From contig NZ_MSGO01000036.1 of NCBI RefSeq assembly GCF_001929375.1, positions 103,351 to 167,350 of the forward strand: DNA of 64,000 nucleotides, read 5' to 3'. The DNA is from Actinomyces oris. GTDB taxonomy: Bacteria > Actinomycetota > Actinomycetes > Actinomycetales > Actinomycetaceae. Within the stretch, counting starts at the first letter, position 1. Every line of letters begins with the position of its first letter. Under the pieces are notes generated by a model, which had not been told where the DNA came from, searched no databases, and was given only the letters and a program-made list of their open reading frames with translations. Both the position numbers and the translations under genes were made by a program. Shown in pieces: positions 42,785 to 51,270 of the stretch.

Positions 42785-44332
42785 TCAGGCCTCGTGCGTC
42801 GAGGCGGATGCGGCCCCGGCCACCTCGTCGGCGAGGACCTCGTCGAGCAGATCGCCCCGGATACGTCCCCGCACCGCGTACCAGCCCGCCACCATCATGA
42901 CGACGACGATGGCGAACAGGCCCAGGGTCCAGCGTCCGGCCGGGTCGGCCACGTTCGAGACGACGACGATGGTGAAGAAGGCCAGGGCCGCGTAGTTGCT
43001 CCAGGGGGCGAAGGGCATCCGGTAGGCCGGCCGCACCTCCTTGCCCTCCTGCACCCGGCGCAGGAAGGCGAGGTGGGTGACGAGGATGGCTCCCCAGGTC
43101 CCGGCGATGCCGATTCCGGCCAGGTTCATGACGATGTCGAAGGCGTCACCGGGCAGGTAGGCGTTGAGGACGACGCCGAGCAGCCCCAGGGAGGAGGTGA
43201 TGATGATGCCCCCGGCGGGGACCTGGTGCTTGTTGAGTCCGGCCGCCACCCGAGGGGCCTCACCGGCCACCGCCATGGAGCGCAGGGTGCGTCCGGTGGC
43301 GTAGAGGCCGGCGTTGAGGGAGGACAGCGCAGCGGTGAGAACCACGACCTGGATGATGTCACCGGCGTAGGGGACACCGATCCCGGAGAAGAAGGTGACG
43401 AAGGGCGACTCGGTCTTCGAGTAGGACGTGTAGGGCAGGACCAGCGCCAGCAGCATGACCGAGCCGACGTAGAAGACGAAGATGCGCAGAATCATCGAGT
43501 TGATCGCCTTGGGCAGGATTTTCTCCGCGTCCTTCGCCTCTCCAGCGGCCACTCCTACCATCTCCGTGCCTCCGAAGGCGAAGACGACGCCGAGGGTCAG
43601 GGCGAAGACGATCGGGAGTCCTTCGGGGAAGAAGCCTCCGTTTCCGAGGATGTTGTGGGCGCCTGCGGTGATCGCCCCTCCGTCGGAGTCTGTTTCGGTG
43701 TGAAGCCCGAGAACAATGGCGACAATGGCCGCCACCATGAAGGACACGATGGCGGCGACCTTGATGAGTGCGAACCAGAACTCGGCCTCCCCGAACATCT
43801 TGACGTTGAGCATGTTGAGGATGAAGACCAGGACGAGTGCGATGAGCGCGAAGGCCCACTGCGGGACAACCTTCAGCGTCGTCCAGTAGTGGAGGTAGAG
43901 GGCCACGGCCGTGATGTCGGCCATGACGGTGACCGCCCAGTCCAGGAAGAAGAACCAGCCGGTGATGTAGGCGCCCTTCTCGCCGAGGAACTCACGGGCG
44001 TAGGAGACGGATGCGCCGGAGGAGGGTCTGCGGATGGCGAGCTCGCCCAGAGCACGCACCATGAGGAAGGCGAAGATCCCGCAGACGGCATAGGCGAACA
44101 TCAGACCCGCCCCGCCGTCCTTGAGCCGACCGCCGGCACCCATGAAAAGGCCCGTGCCGATGGAGCCGCCAATGGCGATCATCTGCAGGTGGCGGTTCTT
44201 CAACGACTTGTTGTACCCGGCGTCGCCGCGGTCCTGGATCCGGTCGGGCTGGGAAGTGCGTGAGGATGACGACGAAGCACCCGCGTGTGGTGATCGAGAG
44301 GTGGGGGAATGGCTGGACGGAGACTCGCTCAT
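42785..44332 (-). CDS. Amino acid permease (APC superfamily, L-asparagine permease-like)
   Basis: 515 residues with 12 predicted helices. A Ser-rich polar N-terminus leads into GYNKSLKNRHLQMIAIGGSIGTGLFMGAGGRL, the amino acid transporter signature, and GELAIRRPSSGASVSYAREFLGEKGAYITGWFFFLDW. This is the AnsP/GabP-like APC group. With the asparaginase downstream, asparagine is the likely substrate. ATG 44332 follows AAGGATCTCT; the longer frame to 44554 runs through the upstream gap. Confidence 0.9.
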   Translation of the reverse strand: MSESPSSHSPTSRSPHAGASSSSSRTSQPDRIQDRGDAGYNKSLKNRHLQMIAIGGSIGTGLFMGAGGRLKDGGAGLMFAYAVCGIFAFLMVRALGELAIRRPSSGASVSYAREFLGEKGAYITGWFFFLDWAVTVMADITAVALYLHYWTTLKVVPQWAFALIALVLVFILNMLNVKMFGEAEFWFALIKVAAIVSFMVAAIVAIVLGLHTETDSDGGAITAGAHNILGNGGFFPEGLPIVFALTLGVVFAFGGTEMVGVAAGEAKDAEKILPKAINSMILRIFVFYVGSVMLLALVLPYTSYSKTESPFVTFFSGIGVPYAGDIIQVVVLTAALSSLNAGLYATGRTLRSMAVAGEAPRVAAGLNKHQVPAGGIIITSSLGLLGVVLNAYLPGDAFDIVMNLAGIGIAGTWGAILVTHLAFLRRVQEGKEVRPAYRMPFAPWSNYAALAFFTIVVVSNVADPAGRWTLGLFAIVVVMMVAGWYAVRGRIRGDLLDEVLADEVAGAASASTHEA

Positions 44333-44656
44333 AGAGATCCTTACGGAGAGGAAGACCTGTTGAATGACGTGCGGAGAATACCGGGACCGGTGGTGCGGGC
44401 GATGCGGGGCGACTGCTGAGCTCAGTCGCGCTCCTGTCCAGGATGCGCTCCGCCGCAGTCGTGATCCGCTGCTGAGCCGGGGGAGGCCTGGGCGTTGTGG
44501 GACTGTGGGACAAGGGAGGGGCCTTCGTCGTCGGTGACGGTTCCGATGAGACAAGGAAGGTGGATGACTGTGTTGAGGAACACTGTTCTCCTTGTGGCGC
44601 CGGATTGCGGTGGCGGCCGGAGGGCCGGTATGTTCGGCTCTGCTGCTTGTGCCAGC
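44333..44656. other. Intergenic region between ansP-type permease and tRNA-Thr
   Basis: 324 bp holding divergent promoter DNA for the permease and the tRNA gene. Short forward ORFs here read into the tRNA and have no independent support. Confidence 0.5.
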
Positions 44657-44729
44657 GCCGCCTTAGCTCAGTCGGCAGAGCGATTCACTCGTAATGAATA
44701 GGTCGTGGGTTCGATTCCCACAGGCGGCT
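44657..44729 (+). tRNA. tRNA-Thr (anticodon CGT)
   Basis: Full cloverleaf: acceptor GCCGCCT / AGGCGGC, D-stem GCTC / GAGC, anticodon stem ATTCA / TGAAT around loop CTCGTAA (anticodon CGT at 44690-44692, reading ACG), and TGTGGG-type T-arm with GTTCGATTC. CCA is not encoded; the next bases are CGA. Confidence 0.96.
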
Positions 44730-44734
44730 CGATC

Positions 44735-44766
44735 AGCCCCGGGAGGTCACGCCTCCCGGGGCTTTT
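44735..44766 (+). terminator. Intrinsic terminator after tRNA-Thr
   Basis: AGCCCCGGGAGG and its complement CCTCCCGGGGCT form a 12-bp perfect stem with a 5-nt loop, followed directly by TTTT. It starts 5 bp after the tRNA. Confidence 0.92.
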
Positions 44767-45346
44767 GCGTTCCGGGAACCTCGCCCGCGGCCCCTCGGTG
44801 TGCCTTCCGGCACATTCGGCGGCCGCAGCGGTTGTTCCGCGTGCGTGTTCTGGGGATGACCGCATGGCTGAAATCCTTCGTCGTCGTGCGGCAAGGGGTG
44901 GGGCGTGGCTCGAACGGGGCGGATTCTCCTGCCTTGACGTGATGCGCCCTCGAGGTGAGAGCCGTGGTGGCGCAGGCATTCCCTTCCGGCTGAGAGAATC
45001 CCCCACCGCTATCTGAGAGTCATCTGGGAGATTGGCTGTCTCGGATTGGCTGGTCGTTGGATACCTCTAGCCGGCCGGAGGGGATGGAGCGTTGTGCCCG
45101 GATTGTTCTGCCCAGTCTCGTGAGGATCTCCAAAGGGCGCCTCAGTGCTTTCACAGTTTTCGTCTCGGTCATCAAGGCACCCGGGGCGGTATGGAGCCGC
45201 GCGCCGCTGTGTGATTAGAGGGTAGGGGCCGGTAATGAGGGCGGCGAAAAGCCGTGTTGCATTGAGGGCAACTATTGTTTAATCTAACGTTGTCCGCAGC
45301 GGGATACATCCTTCAGGCCCGCTCCCTCCACTCAGAATGAGGAATC
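44767..45346. other. Noncoding stretch upstream of lsr2
   Basis: 580 bp. GC falls toward the lsr2 promoter. I see no protein family in any frame and no clear RNA fold. A long 5' regulatory region for lsr2 is possible, since Lsr2-type proteins often bind AT-rich DNA near their own gene. Confidence 0.4.
45257..45285 (+). promoter_or_regulatory. Predicted lsr2 promoter
   Basis: TTGCAT (45257-45262) and TAATCT (45280-45285) with an exact 17-bp spacer form the best sigma70/SigA-like promoter in the window, giving a leader of about 55 nt before the ATG. Confidence 0.75.
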
Positions 45347-45676
45347 ATGGCACAGAAGACTCAGGTCATCCTCGTCGACGATGTCGACGGGTCCGAGGCC
45401 AATCAGACTGTCACCTTCGCCCTTGATGGCGTCACCTACGAGATCGACCTGAACGACGAGCACGCAGCCGCTCTTCGTGAGTCCCTTGAGGAATGGGTCG
45501 GAAAAGCTCGTCGCACCGGCGGCCGCCGCAGTTCCGGTCGTCGTCGTTCCAGCGGTCCTTCTGACACTCAGAAGATTCGCGAGTGGGCCCGCGAGCAGGG
45601 CCTTGAGGTTTCTGACCGCGGTCGCGTCTCCGCTGAGGTGCGCAAGGCCTACTATGAGGTCAACCCTGGCAACTGA
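45347..45676 (+). CDS. lsr2: Lsr2-family nucleoid-associated protein
   Basis: 109 residues. N-terminal dimerisation domain (VILVDDVDGSEANQTVTFALDGVTYEIDLNDEHAAALRESLEEWV), a basic linker rich in Arg/Ser/Gly, and the C-terminal DNA-binding domain (TQKIREWAREQGLEVSDRGRVSAEVRKAYYE). Actinobacterial functional analogue of H-NS: binds AT-rich minor groove with an AT-hook-like RGR motif and silences foreign or AT-rich genes. GAGGAATC precedes ATG. Followed by its own terminator. Confidence 0.96.
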   Translation: MAQKTQVILVDDVDGSEANQTVTFALDGVTYEIDLNDEHAAALRESLEEWVGKARRTGGRRSSGRRRSSGPSDTQKIREWAREQGLEVSDRGRVSAEVRKAYYEVNPGN

Positions 45677-45750
45677 GGGAACGTGGGGCGTCCGGCTCGC
45701 ATGAGGCCGGTACCCTGCATCGAGTCATTCTCGAGCTGATTGCCACCTCG

Positions 45751-45802
45751 CACCACGGCTCTGGTTGTGCGCTCAGGCGCATCACCAGGGCCGTGGTGTT
45801 TT
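45751..45802. terminator. Intrinsic terminator after lsr2
   Basis: A 15-bp stem (CACCACGGCTCTGGT with ACCAGGGCCGTGGTG, one G-U pair) and an 18-nt loop, followed by TTTTC. Confidence 0.85.
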
Positions 45803-45939
45803 CAATACGTGAATTCACCCCGTGAGCGGGCGTTATCGCTGCGAGCGGTGCCTTCGGGCCGACGCGCCGGCGCCCTCGCCCGCTGAGATCGCCCTTCCTA
45901 GGCCTCGCGCCATGCCTGCGATCCTGGCAGAATGGGCCC

Positions 45940-46677
45940 ATGGCTTACACCCTCGTACTGCTCCGCCACGGCGAGAGCGAATGGAACGCGAAAAACCTCT
46001 TCACCGGCTGGGTCGATGTCCCACTGTCAGACAAGGGCCGCGCCGAGGCCGTCCACGGCGGAGAGCTCCTCAAGGAGGCCGGTGTCCTCCCCGAGAAGCT
46101 CTTCACCTCGATGCTGCGCCGCGCCATCATGACCGCCAACCTCTCCCTGGACGCCGCGGACCGCCACTGGATCCCGGTGGAGCGCGACTGGCGCCTCAAC
46201 GAGCGCCACTACGGCGCCCTGCAGGGCAAGAACAAGAAGGAGATCCGTGACGAGTACGGAGAGGAGCAGTTCATGCAGTGGCGCCGCTCCTACGACGTGC
46301 CGCCGCCGGCCATCGAGGCCGGCTCGGAGTTCTCCCAGGACACCGACCCCCGCTACGCCGGTGAGCCCATCCCCGCCACCGAGTGCCTCAAGGACGTCCT
46401 CGAGCGCCTGCTGCCCTACTGGGAGGGCACCATCGTCCCCGAGATCAAGACCGGCAAGACCGTCATGATCGCCGCCCACGGCAACTCGCTGCGCGCCATC
46501 GTCAAGCACCTCGACGACATCACCGACGACGACATCGCCGGCGTCAACATCCCCACCGGGATCCCGCTGGTCTACGAGCTCGACGAGGAGACTCTCAAAC
46601 CGCTCAAGAAGGGCGGCCGCTACCTCGACCCCGAGGCCGAGGCCAAGATCGCGGCAGTGGCCAACCAGGGCAAGTGA
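45940..46677 (+). CDS. gpmA: 2,3-bisphosphoglycerate-dependent phosphoglycerate mutase
   Basis: 245 residues. Interconverts 3- and 2-phosphoglycerate in glycolysis. Active-site motif [24 protein letters not shown] contains the phospho-histidine His10 region. [23 protein letters not shown] and [17 protein letters not shown] supply the other catalytic residues. ATG lies 6 nt after CAGAAT, suggesting a leaderless message. It stands beside senX3-regX3 as gpm1 does in mycobacteria. Confidence 0.97.
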   Translation: MAYTLVLLRHGESEWNAKNLFTGWVDVPLSDKGRAEAVHGGELLKEAGVLPEKLFTSMLRRAIMTANLSLDAADRHWIPVERDWRLNERHYGALQGKNKKEIRDEYGEEQFMQWRRSYDVPPPAIEAGSEFSQDTDPRYAGEPIPATECLKDVLERLLPYWEGTIVPEIKTGKTVMIAAHGNSLRAIVKHLDDITDDDIAGVNIPTGIPLVYELDEETLKPLKKGGRYLDPEAEAKIAAVANQGK

Positions 46678-46709
46678 GCCCCGGCGGCCTGCCGCACCCT
46701 GAAGGACGC

Positions 46710-46747
46710 GGGCGGCGTCGGACCTCAAGGAAGGTCCGGCGCCGCCC
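46710..46747. terminator. Bidirectional terminator between gpmA and phoU
   Basis: A 16-bp stem (46710-46725 with 46732-46747, one G-U or A-C pair depending on strand) with a 6-nt loop CAAGGA, located between convergent genes. Confidence 0.85.
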
Positions 46748-46767
46748 GTCTCATCGGCTCCGGGTGC

Positions 46768-47448
46768 TCAGTGGAGCGCGTCGGCGTCCTCGGCGTCGTG
46801 CGTCTCCGGCATGGAGGCGCCCGAGACGAGGTAGGCCACGCGGCTGGCCACGGACGTGGAGTGGTCGCCGAAGCGCTCCAGGAAGCGGCCCATGAGGACG
46901 GCGTCGATGACCTGCTGACGGCTCAGGTCGTGAGCCGGGTCCAGGATCATCTGGAAGGAACGGCGGTGCAGGGCGTCGAGCTCGGCGTCGTTGGTCTGAA
47001 TGACGGAGGCCAGATCCAGGTCCCGCGTCGAGATGAGGCGGGCGACGTCCTTGCCCGCGCGCACCGCCAGGTCCGCCATCTCCAGGATGAGGCCCAGGAC
47101 CGGCTCGGGCAGCGGCGGCTCGGGGTAGCGGCCCCGGGCGATGGCCGCCACGTGGCGGGCCAGGTCGCCCTGGCGCTCGAGGGTCTGGGCCATGCGCAGC
47201 GCCGACAGGACGTTGCGCAGGTCCCCGGCCACCGGCTGCTGACGGGCCAGCAGCATGACGCACAGGTCGTCGATGTCGCGCTGGAGGTCGTTGATGCGCT
47301 CGTCGGCGTCGATCACCTGCTCGGCGATGACGATGTCCCCCTGGCGCAGGGACTCCGCGGCCCGCTCGATCGCGGTGGCGACCTGGTTGGCCATGGACTC
47401 GAGGTCGGAGCCCAGCTGCTTGAGCTCCTGGTTGAAGATGGCGCGCAT
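46768..47448 (-). CDS. phoU: Phosphate signalling protein PhoU
   Basis: 226 residues, two three-helix bundles with the metal-binding signatures: ESLRQGDIVIAEQVIDADERINDLQRDID and NDAELDALHRRSFQMILD. It damps phosphate-starvation signalling by linking the Pst transporter to the kinase. It is divergent from senX3, separated by about 200 bp. AGGAGCAGCCTC precedes the ATG. No pst genes lie in the window. Confidence 0.95.
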   Translation of the reverse strand: MRAIFNQELKQLGSDLESMANQVATAIERAAESLRQGDIVIAEQVIDADERINDLQRDIDDLCVMLLARQQPVAGDLRNVLSALRMAQTLERQGDLARHVAAIARGRYPEPPLPEPVLGLILEMADLAVRAGKDVARLISTRDLDLASVIQTNDAELDALHRRSFQMILDPAHDLSRQQVIDAVLMGRFLERFGDHSTSVASRVAYLVSGASMPETHDAEDADALH

Positions 47449-47650
47449 GAGGCTGCTCCTGTTCCGGGCGAGGACCGATGGCTCGGGTCGGTCGGTGAGG
47501 TGGATCGACGGCGCTGCCCGGCGATCCCGCCGAGGCCACCGCCAAGGATGTTGCCCCTAAGCACAGCAGCCCTGCGACCCCGCCGCAAGCGGCACGCCCA
47601 GGGCGGGGGCGGGCCGGTGGGCGCCGTCGGCGCTCATCTACCCTAGAGAC

Positions 47651-48871
47651 GTGGGCCTGACCGTCACCGTTCTCCTCATCGCCGCCATCTGCCTCCTGTG
47701 CCTGGGGGCGGGGATCGGTGTCGCGCTGTCCCGGCGCAAGCGCAGGGAGGCCACGAGCGCCGCCGACCTGGCCGGCCTGGCCGGGACCGACACGGCCGTC
47801 CCGGTGCTGGCGGCACTGCGCTCGACAGTCGTCGTCCTCGATGACGACGACGAGGTCCTGCGCGCCTCGGCGTCGGCCTACACCTTCAACATCGTGCGCG
47901 ACGACGCCGTCGTCGAGCCGACCGTGGTGGCGATGGTGAGCCGCGTGCGGGCCTCGGGCCAGGCGCAGGACGCGGCCGTCACCGTGGCCCGGGGGCGGGT
48001 GCCGGGCGCGGGCCAGTTCCACCTGCAGGTGCGCGTGGCCGGCATCGGACAGGGGCGCGTCCTCATCCTCATCGAGGACCACACCGCGGCCCGCCGGGTG
48101 GAGGCCATGCGCCGCGATTTCGTCGCCAACGTCTCCCATGAGCTCAAGACCCCGGTCGGCGCGATCCAGCTGCTCGCTGAGACCGTTGAGGCCGGCGCCG
48201 ACGACCCCGACTTCGTGCGCGACTACTCCGGGCGCATGCGCAAGGAGGCCCGCCGCCTGGGTGTCCTGGTCCAGGAGATCATCGAGCTCACCCGCCTTCA
48301 GGAGGGCGACGCCCTGGCCGAGCCCGAGGTCGTCGACATCGACGACGTCGTCGCCGAGGCCGTGGACCGGGTGCGTGTCGAGGCCGACGGCCGCCAGATC
48401 ACCCTCGTGGCCGGGGGAACCAGGGGGCTGCGGGTGCGCGGCGACGCCGCCCTCATCACCACCGCCGTGCGCAACCTGCTGGACAACGCCATCCGCTACT
48501 CCGAGCCGCGCACCCGGGTCTCGGTGGGCGTTTCGCTGGACGCGGAGGACCCCGACATCGTGCGCATCGCCGTGGTCGACCAGGGCATCGGCATCCCCAA
48601 GGAGGAGCAGGAGCGCGTCTTCGAGCGCTTCTACCGCGTCGACAAGGCCCGCTCGCGCGCCACCGGGGGCACCGGGCTGGGCCTGAGCATCGTCAAGCAC
48701 GTGGCCGCCGACCACGGCGGCACCGTCGAGCTGTGGTCCGCCCCGGGACGCGGCTCCACCTTCACCCTCGTGCTGCCGCGCCTGGGCGAGGGCGAACCGG
48801 TCGGGGCCGGCTCGGTCGAGGACGAGCCCGCCGACGCCGCGGCGGAGCACACCCCCGGGAGCGGCTCATGA
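47651..48871 (+). CDS. senX3: SenX3-type sensor histidine kinase
   Basis: 406 residues. A single N-terminal membrane helix (VTVLLIAAICLLCLGAGIGVAL) where SenX3 often has two; a PAS-like region (about 40-140) with VVVLDDDDEVLRASASAY; H-box RRDFVANVSHELKTPVGAIQLLAETVEAG with His near 162; N-box AVRNLLDNAIRYSEPR; DQGIGIPKEEQERVFERFYRVD; and GGTGLGLSIVKHVA. Senses phosphate limitation together with PhoU. GTG start 6 nt after TACCCT, suggesting leaderless transcription. Stop overlaps regX3 (ATGA). Confidence 0.92.
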   Translation: MGLTVTVLLIAAICLLCLGAGIGVALSRRKRREATSAADLAGLAGTDTAVPVLAALRSTVVVLDDDDEVLRASASAYTFNIVRDDAVVEPTVVAMVSRVRASGQAQDAAVTVARGRVPGAGQFHLQVRVAGIGQGRVLILIEDHTAARRVEAMRRDFVANVSHELKTPVGAIQLLAETVEAGADDPDFVRDYSGRMRKEARRLGVLVQEIIELTRLQEGDALAEPEVVDIDDVVAEAVDRVRVEADGRQITLVAGGTRGLRVRGDAALITTAVRNLLDNAIRYSEPRTRVSVGVSLDAEDPDIVRIAVVDQGIGIPKEEQERVFERFYRVDKARSRATGGTGLGLSIVKHVAADHGGTVELWSAPGRGSTFTLVLPRLGEGEPVGAGSVEDEPADAAAEHTPGSGS

Positions 48872-49686
48872 GCCCGGCGGAGCGCTCCGCAGCGTCGAGT
48901 GCGGGGCCGGGTGCGGGGGCGCTCGTCCCCTCCGACGCACCGGCCGCGTCGTCGACGACTCCGGTGAGCGGCCCGACGCGGATCCTCCTGGTCGAGGACG
49001 AGGAGAACTTCCGTGACCCGCTCGCCTTCGGCCTGCGGCGCGACGGCTTCGAGGTGGTCGAGGCCGAGGACGGCCAGCGCGCCGTCGAGATCTTCGAGGC
49101 CTCCCGGCGCCCCGGCGGCGTCGGCCCCATCGATCTGGTCCTGCTGGACCTCATGCTGCCCCGCCTGGACGGGACCGAGGTGTGCACCCGGATCCGGCGC
49201 TCCTCCTCCGTGCCGGTCATCATGCTCACCGCCAAGGACACCGAGCTGGACAAGATCGTCGGCCTGGAGATCGGGGCCGACGACTACGTCACCAAGCCCT
49301 ACTCCTACCGGGAGCTCCTGGCGCGCCTCAAGGCGGTCCTTCGCCGTAGCCGCGCCGGCGCCCCGGAGCCCGAGCCGGTGCTGGTCGCCGGTGCGGTGCG
49401 GATGGACGTCGAGCGCCACGAGGTCAGGGTCGACGGCGAGGCGGTCGCCATGCCGCTGCGGGAGTTCGAGCTCCTGGAGCTGTTTCTGCGTCACCCCGGC
49501 CGCGTGCTCACCCGCAGCCAGATCCTTGAGCGCCTGTGGGGACCCGATTACGGGGGAGACACGAAAACTCTCGACGTGCACGTCAAACGGCTCCGGGGCC
49601 GGATTGAGGCCGACGCCTCCAAACCGGTTCTCATCACCACTGTCAGGGGGCTCGGCTATCGCCTGGATGGGGATTCGGAGCACTGA
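48868..49686 (+). CDS. regX3: RegX3-type response regulator
   Basis: 272 residues. About 40 Ser/Ala/Pro-rich residues precede the receiver (ILLVEDEENFRDPLAF, phospho-Asp in LVLLDLMLPRLDG, MLTAKDTELDK, KPYSYRELLARL) and the winged-helix domain (MPLREFELLELFLRHPGRVLTRSQILERLWG, LDVHVKRLRGRIE, ITTVRGLGYRL). The extra N-terminus is longer than in mycobacterial RegX3. It controls phosphate-responsive genes with SenX3. ATG at 48868, coupled to senX3. Confidence 0.93.
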   Translation: MSPAERSAASSAGPGAGALVPSDAPAASSTTPVSGPTRILLVEDEENFRDPLAFGLRRDGFEVVEAEDGQRAVEIFEASRRPGGVGPIDLVLLDLMLPRLDGTEVCTRIRRSSSVPVIMLTAKDTELDKIVGLEIGADDYVTKPYSYRELLARLKAVLRRSRAGAPEPEPVLVAGAVRMDVERHEVRVDGEAVAMPLREFELLELFLRHPGRVLTRSQILERLWGPDYGGDTKTLDVHVKRLRGRIEADASKPVLITTVRGLGYRLDGDSEH

Positions 49687-49828
49687 TCCCCAATGCGGGC
49701 GGCGCCGCAGTTCTCGCTCCCGGTTCCGGGTGGCGCCCGCCGTGACCTCTGTGAGATACGTCCCCGATCTTTGCGCGGAATGACCTGATAAACTAGAGGT
49801 CCCCAAACCAGTCTGGAGAGTCATCCTT

Positions 49829-50311
49829 ATGACCTATGAAGTCGGTGAGACTGTCGTCTACCCGCACCACGGGGCCGCCCGGATCATTGATATCCGGCAG
49901 CGCAAGGTACGCGGTGAGGAGAAGACGTATCTGCAGCTCGAGGTGGCCCAGGGTGACCTGACCATCTTGGTGCCCGCCGAAAGCGTTGAGCTCATCGGCG
50001 TCCGTGACGTGGTTGATGAGACCGGTTTGGAAAAGGTCTTCGAGGTGCTGCGGGCACCGCTGACCGAGGAGCCCACGAACTGGTCTCGCCGTTTCAAGGC
50101 CAACCAGGAGAAGATCGCCTCCGGGGACGTCATCAAGGTCGCCGAGGTCGTGCGGGACCTCTCCCGCCGTGACACGGACCGCGGCCTGTCCGCCGGTGAG
50201 AAGCGCATGCTCGCCAAGGCCCGCCAGATTCTCGTCTCCGAGCTGGCCCTGGCCCAGAAGACCCCCGAGGAGGAGGCCGAGTCCCGCCTGGACGAGGTCC
50301 TCGCCTCCTAA
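49829..50311 (+). CDS. carD: CarD-family transcriptional regulator
   Basis: 160 residues. The N-terminal RNA-polymerase-interacting Tudor-like domain ([60 protein letters not shown]) binds RNAP beta. The helical DNA-binding domain ([52 protein letters not shown]) contains the Trp that wedges into the -10 upstream edge. It stabilises open complexes at rRNA and other promoters. A -10 TAAACT at 49789-49794 and GGAGAG ahead of ATG are visible. Followed by ispD, the common actinobacterial order. Confidence 0.97.
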   Translation: MTYEVGETVVYPHHGAARIIDIRQRKVRGEEKTYLQLEVAQGDLTILVPAESVELIGVRDVVDETGLEKVFEVLRAPLTEEPTNWSRRFKANQEKIASGDVIKVAEVVRDLSRRDTDRGLSAGEKRMLAKARQILVSELALAQKTPEEEAESRLDEVLAS

Positions 50312-50363
50312 GATCGCGCAGTGCCCGTGCTCAGGGTGACGGGGACGCGGTAGCGTCCTGCCC

Positions 50364-51209
50364 GTGAGCACCAGCCCTTCATCCCAAGCATCCGCCCCGC
50401 CCGAGTCCCCTCCGGGTGGGGCGGTCGCCGTTCTTACCGCGGCGGGCTCCGGTTCCCGTCTGGGCGCCGGGGTCCCCAAGGCCCTCGTCCCGGTGGGCGG
50501 CGTCAGCCTCCTGCGGCGGGCGGCGGCCGGGCTCATCGCCTCGGGCGCCGTCAGGTACGTCGTCGTCACCGCCCCCGCTGAGGAGGTCAACCGGTTCCGC
50601 GCCGAGCTCGAGGGCCTGGCGGACGGAGCAGCCGCGGGCGAGGGCGGCCGATGCGGCGGGATCGAGGTTGTCGCCGGCTCGCCCCGCTCCAGGCAGGCCT
50701 CCGTGGCCCTGGGGCTCGCAGCGGCCCTGGCCGCCGTGCCGCATGCCGACGTCGTCATCGTCCACGACGCCGCGCGGGCGCTGACGCCGCCGGAGGTGAC
50801 ACAGCGCGTGATCGCCGCTGTGCGAGCCGGACACGAGGCCGTGGTCCCGGCGCTGCCCGTGACCGACACCGTCAAGGAGGTCGAGGCCCGCCAGACGGGG
50901 GAGGCCGAGCCCGTCGTCGGTACTCCCCGGCGCGACCGGCTCCGGGCGGTCCAGACCCCGCAGGGCTTCGAGACCTCCGTGCTCGTCGCCGCCCATCGTG
51001 CCGGGGCCGAGCGGGCCGGAGACGAGGCGCTCGCCGCCTCCGACGACGCCGGCCTGGTTGAGGCCTGCGGCGGCAGCGTCGTCGTCGTCGCAGGTGACGA
51101 GCTCGCCTTGAAGGTGACCACGCCGATGGATCTGGCCCTGGCCGAGCTGCTCCTGGAGCGGCAGACCGCTCAGGGGGAGCGCCCTGCCGGAGGGTGTGGG
51201 GAGAACTGA
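50364..51209 (+). CDS. ispD: 2-C-methyl-D-erythritol 4-phosphate cytidylyltransferase
   Basis: 281 residues. Third step of the MEP isoprenoid pathway, joining CTP and MEP. LTAAGSGSRLGAGVPKALVPVGG is the nucleotide-binding motif with the conserved Arg and Lys. Then AGSPRSRQASVALGL, VHDAARAL, and VPALPVTDTVKEV, and RAVQTPQGFET near the end, DDAGLVEACGG and GDELALKVTTPMDLALAE. GTG start 7 nt after TAGCGT. The usual downstream ispF is absent; a transporter follows instead. Confidence 0.95.
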   Translation: MSTSPSSQASAPPESPPGGAVAVLTAAGSGSRLGAGVPKALVPVGGVSLLRRAAAGLIASGAVRYVVVTAPAEEVNRFRAELEGLADGAAAGEGGRCGGIEVVAGSPRSRQASVALGLAAALAAVPHADVVIVHDAARALTPPEVTQRVIAAVRAGHEAVVPALPVTDTVKEVEARQTGEAEPVVGTPRRDRLRAVQTPQGFETSVLVAAHRAGAERAGDEALAASDDAGLVEACGGSVVVVAGDELALKVTTPMDLALAELLLERQTAQGERPAGGCGEN

Positions 51210-51270
51210 TGATCAGGTCTGTTCCCCTTTCGGTACCGCCACCGGCCCGGATGGCTCTATCGTCTCTCCC

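Noticed and set aside
44668..45006. 112-residue minus-strand ORF ending in a GIEPTTYSLRVN-type tail
   Set aside because: The tail is the reverse complement of the tRNA-Thr gene, a familiar spurious translation.
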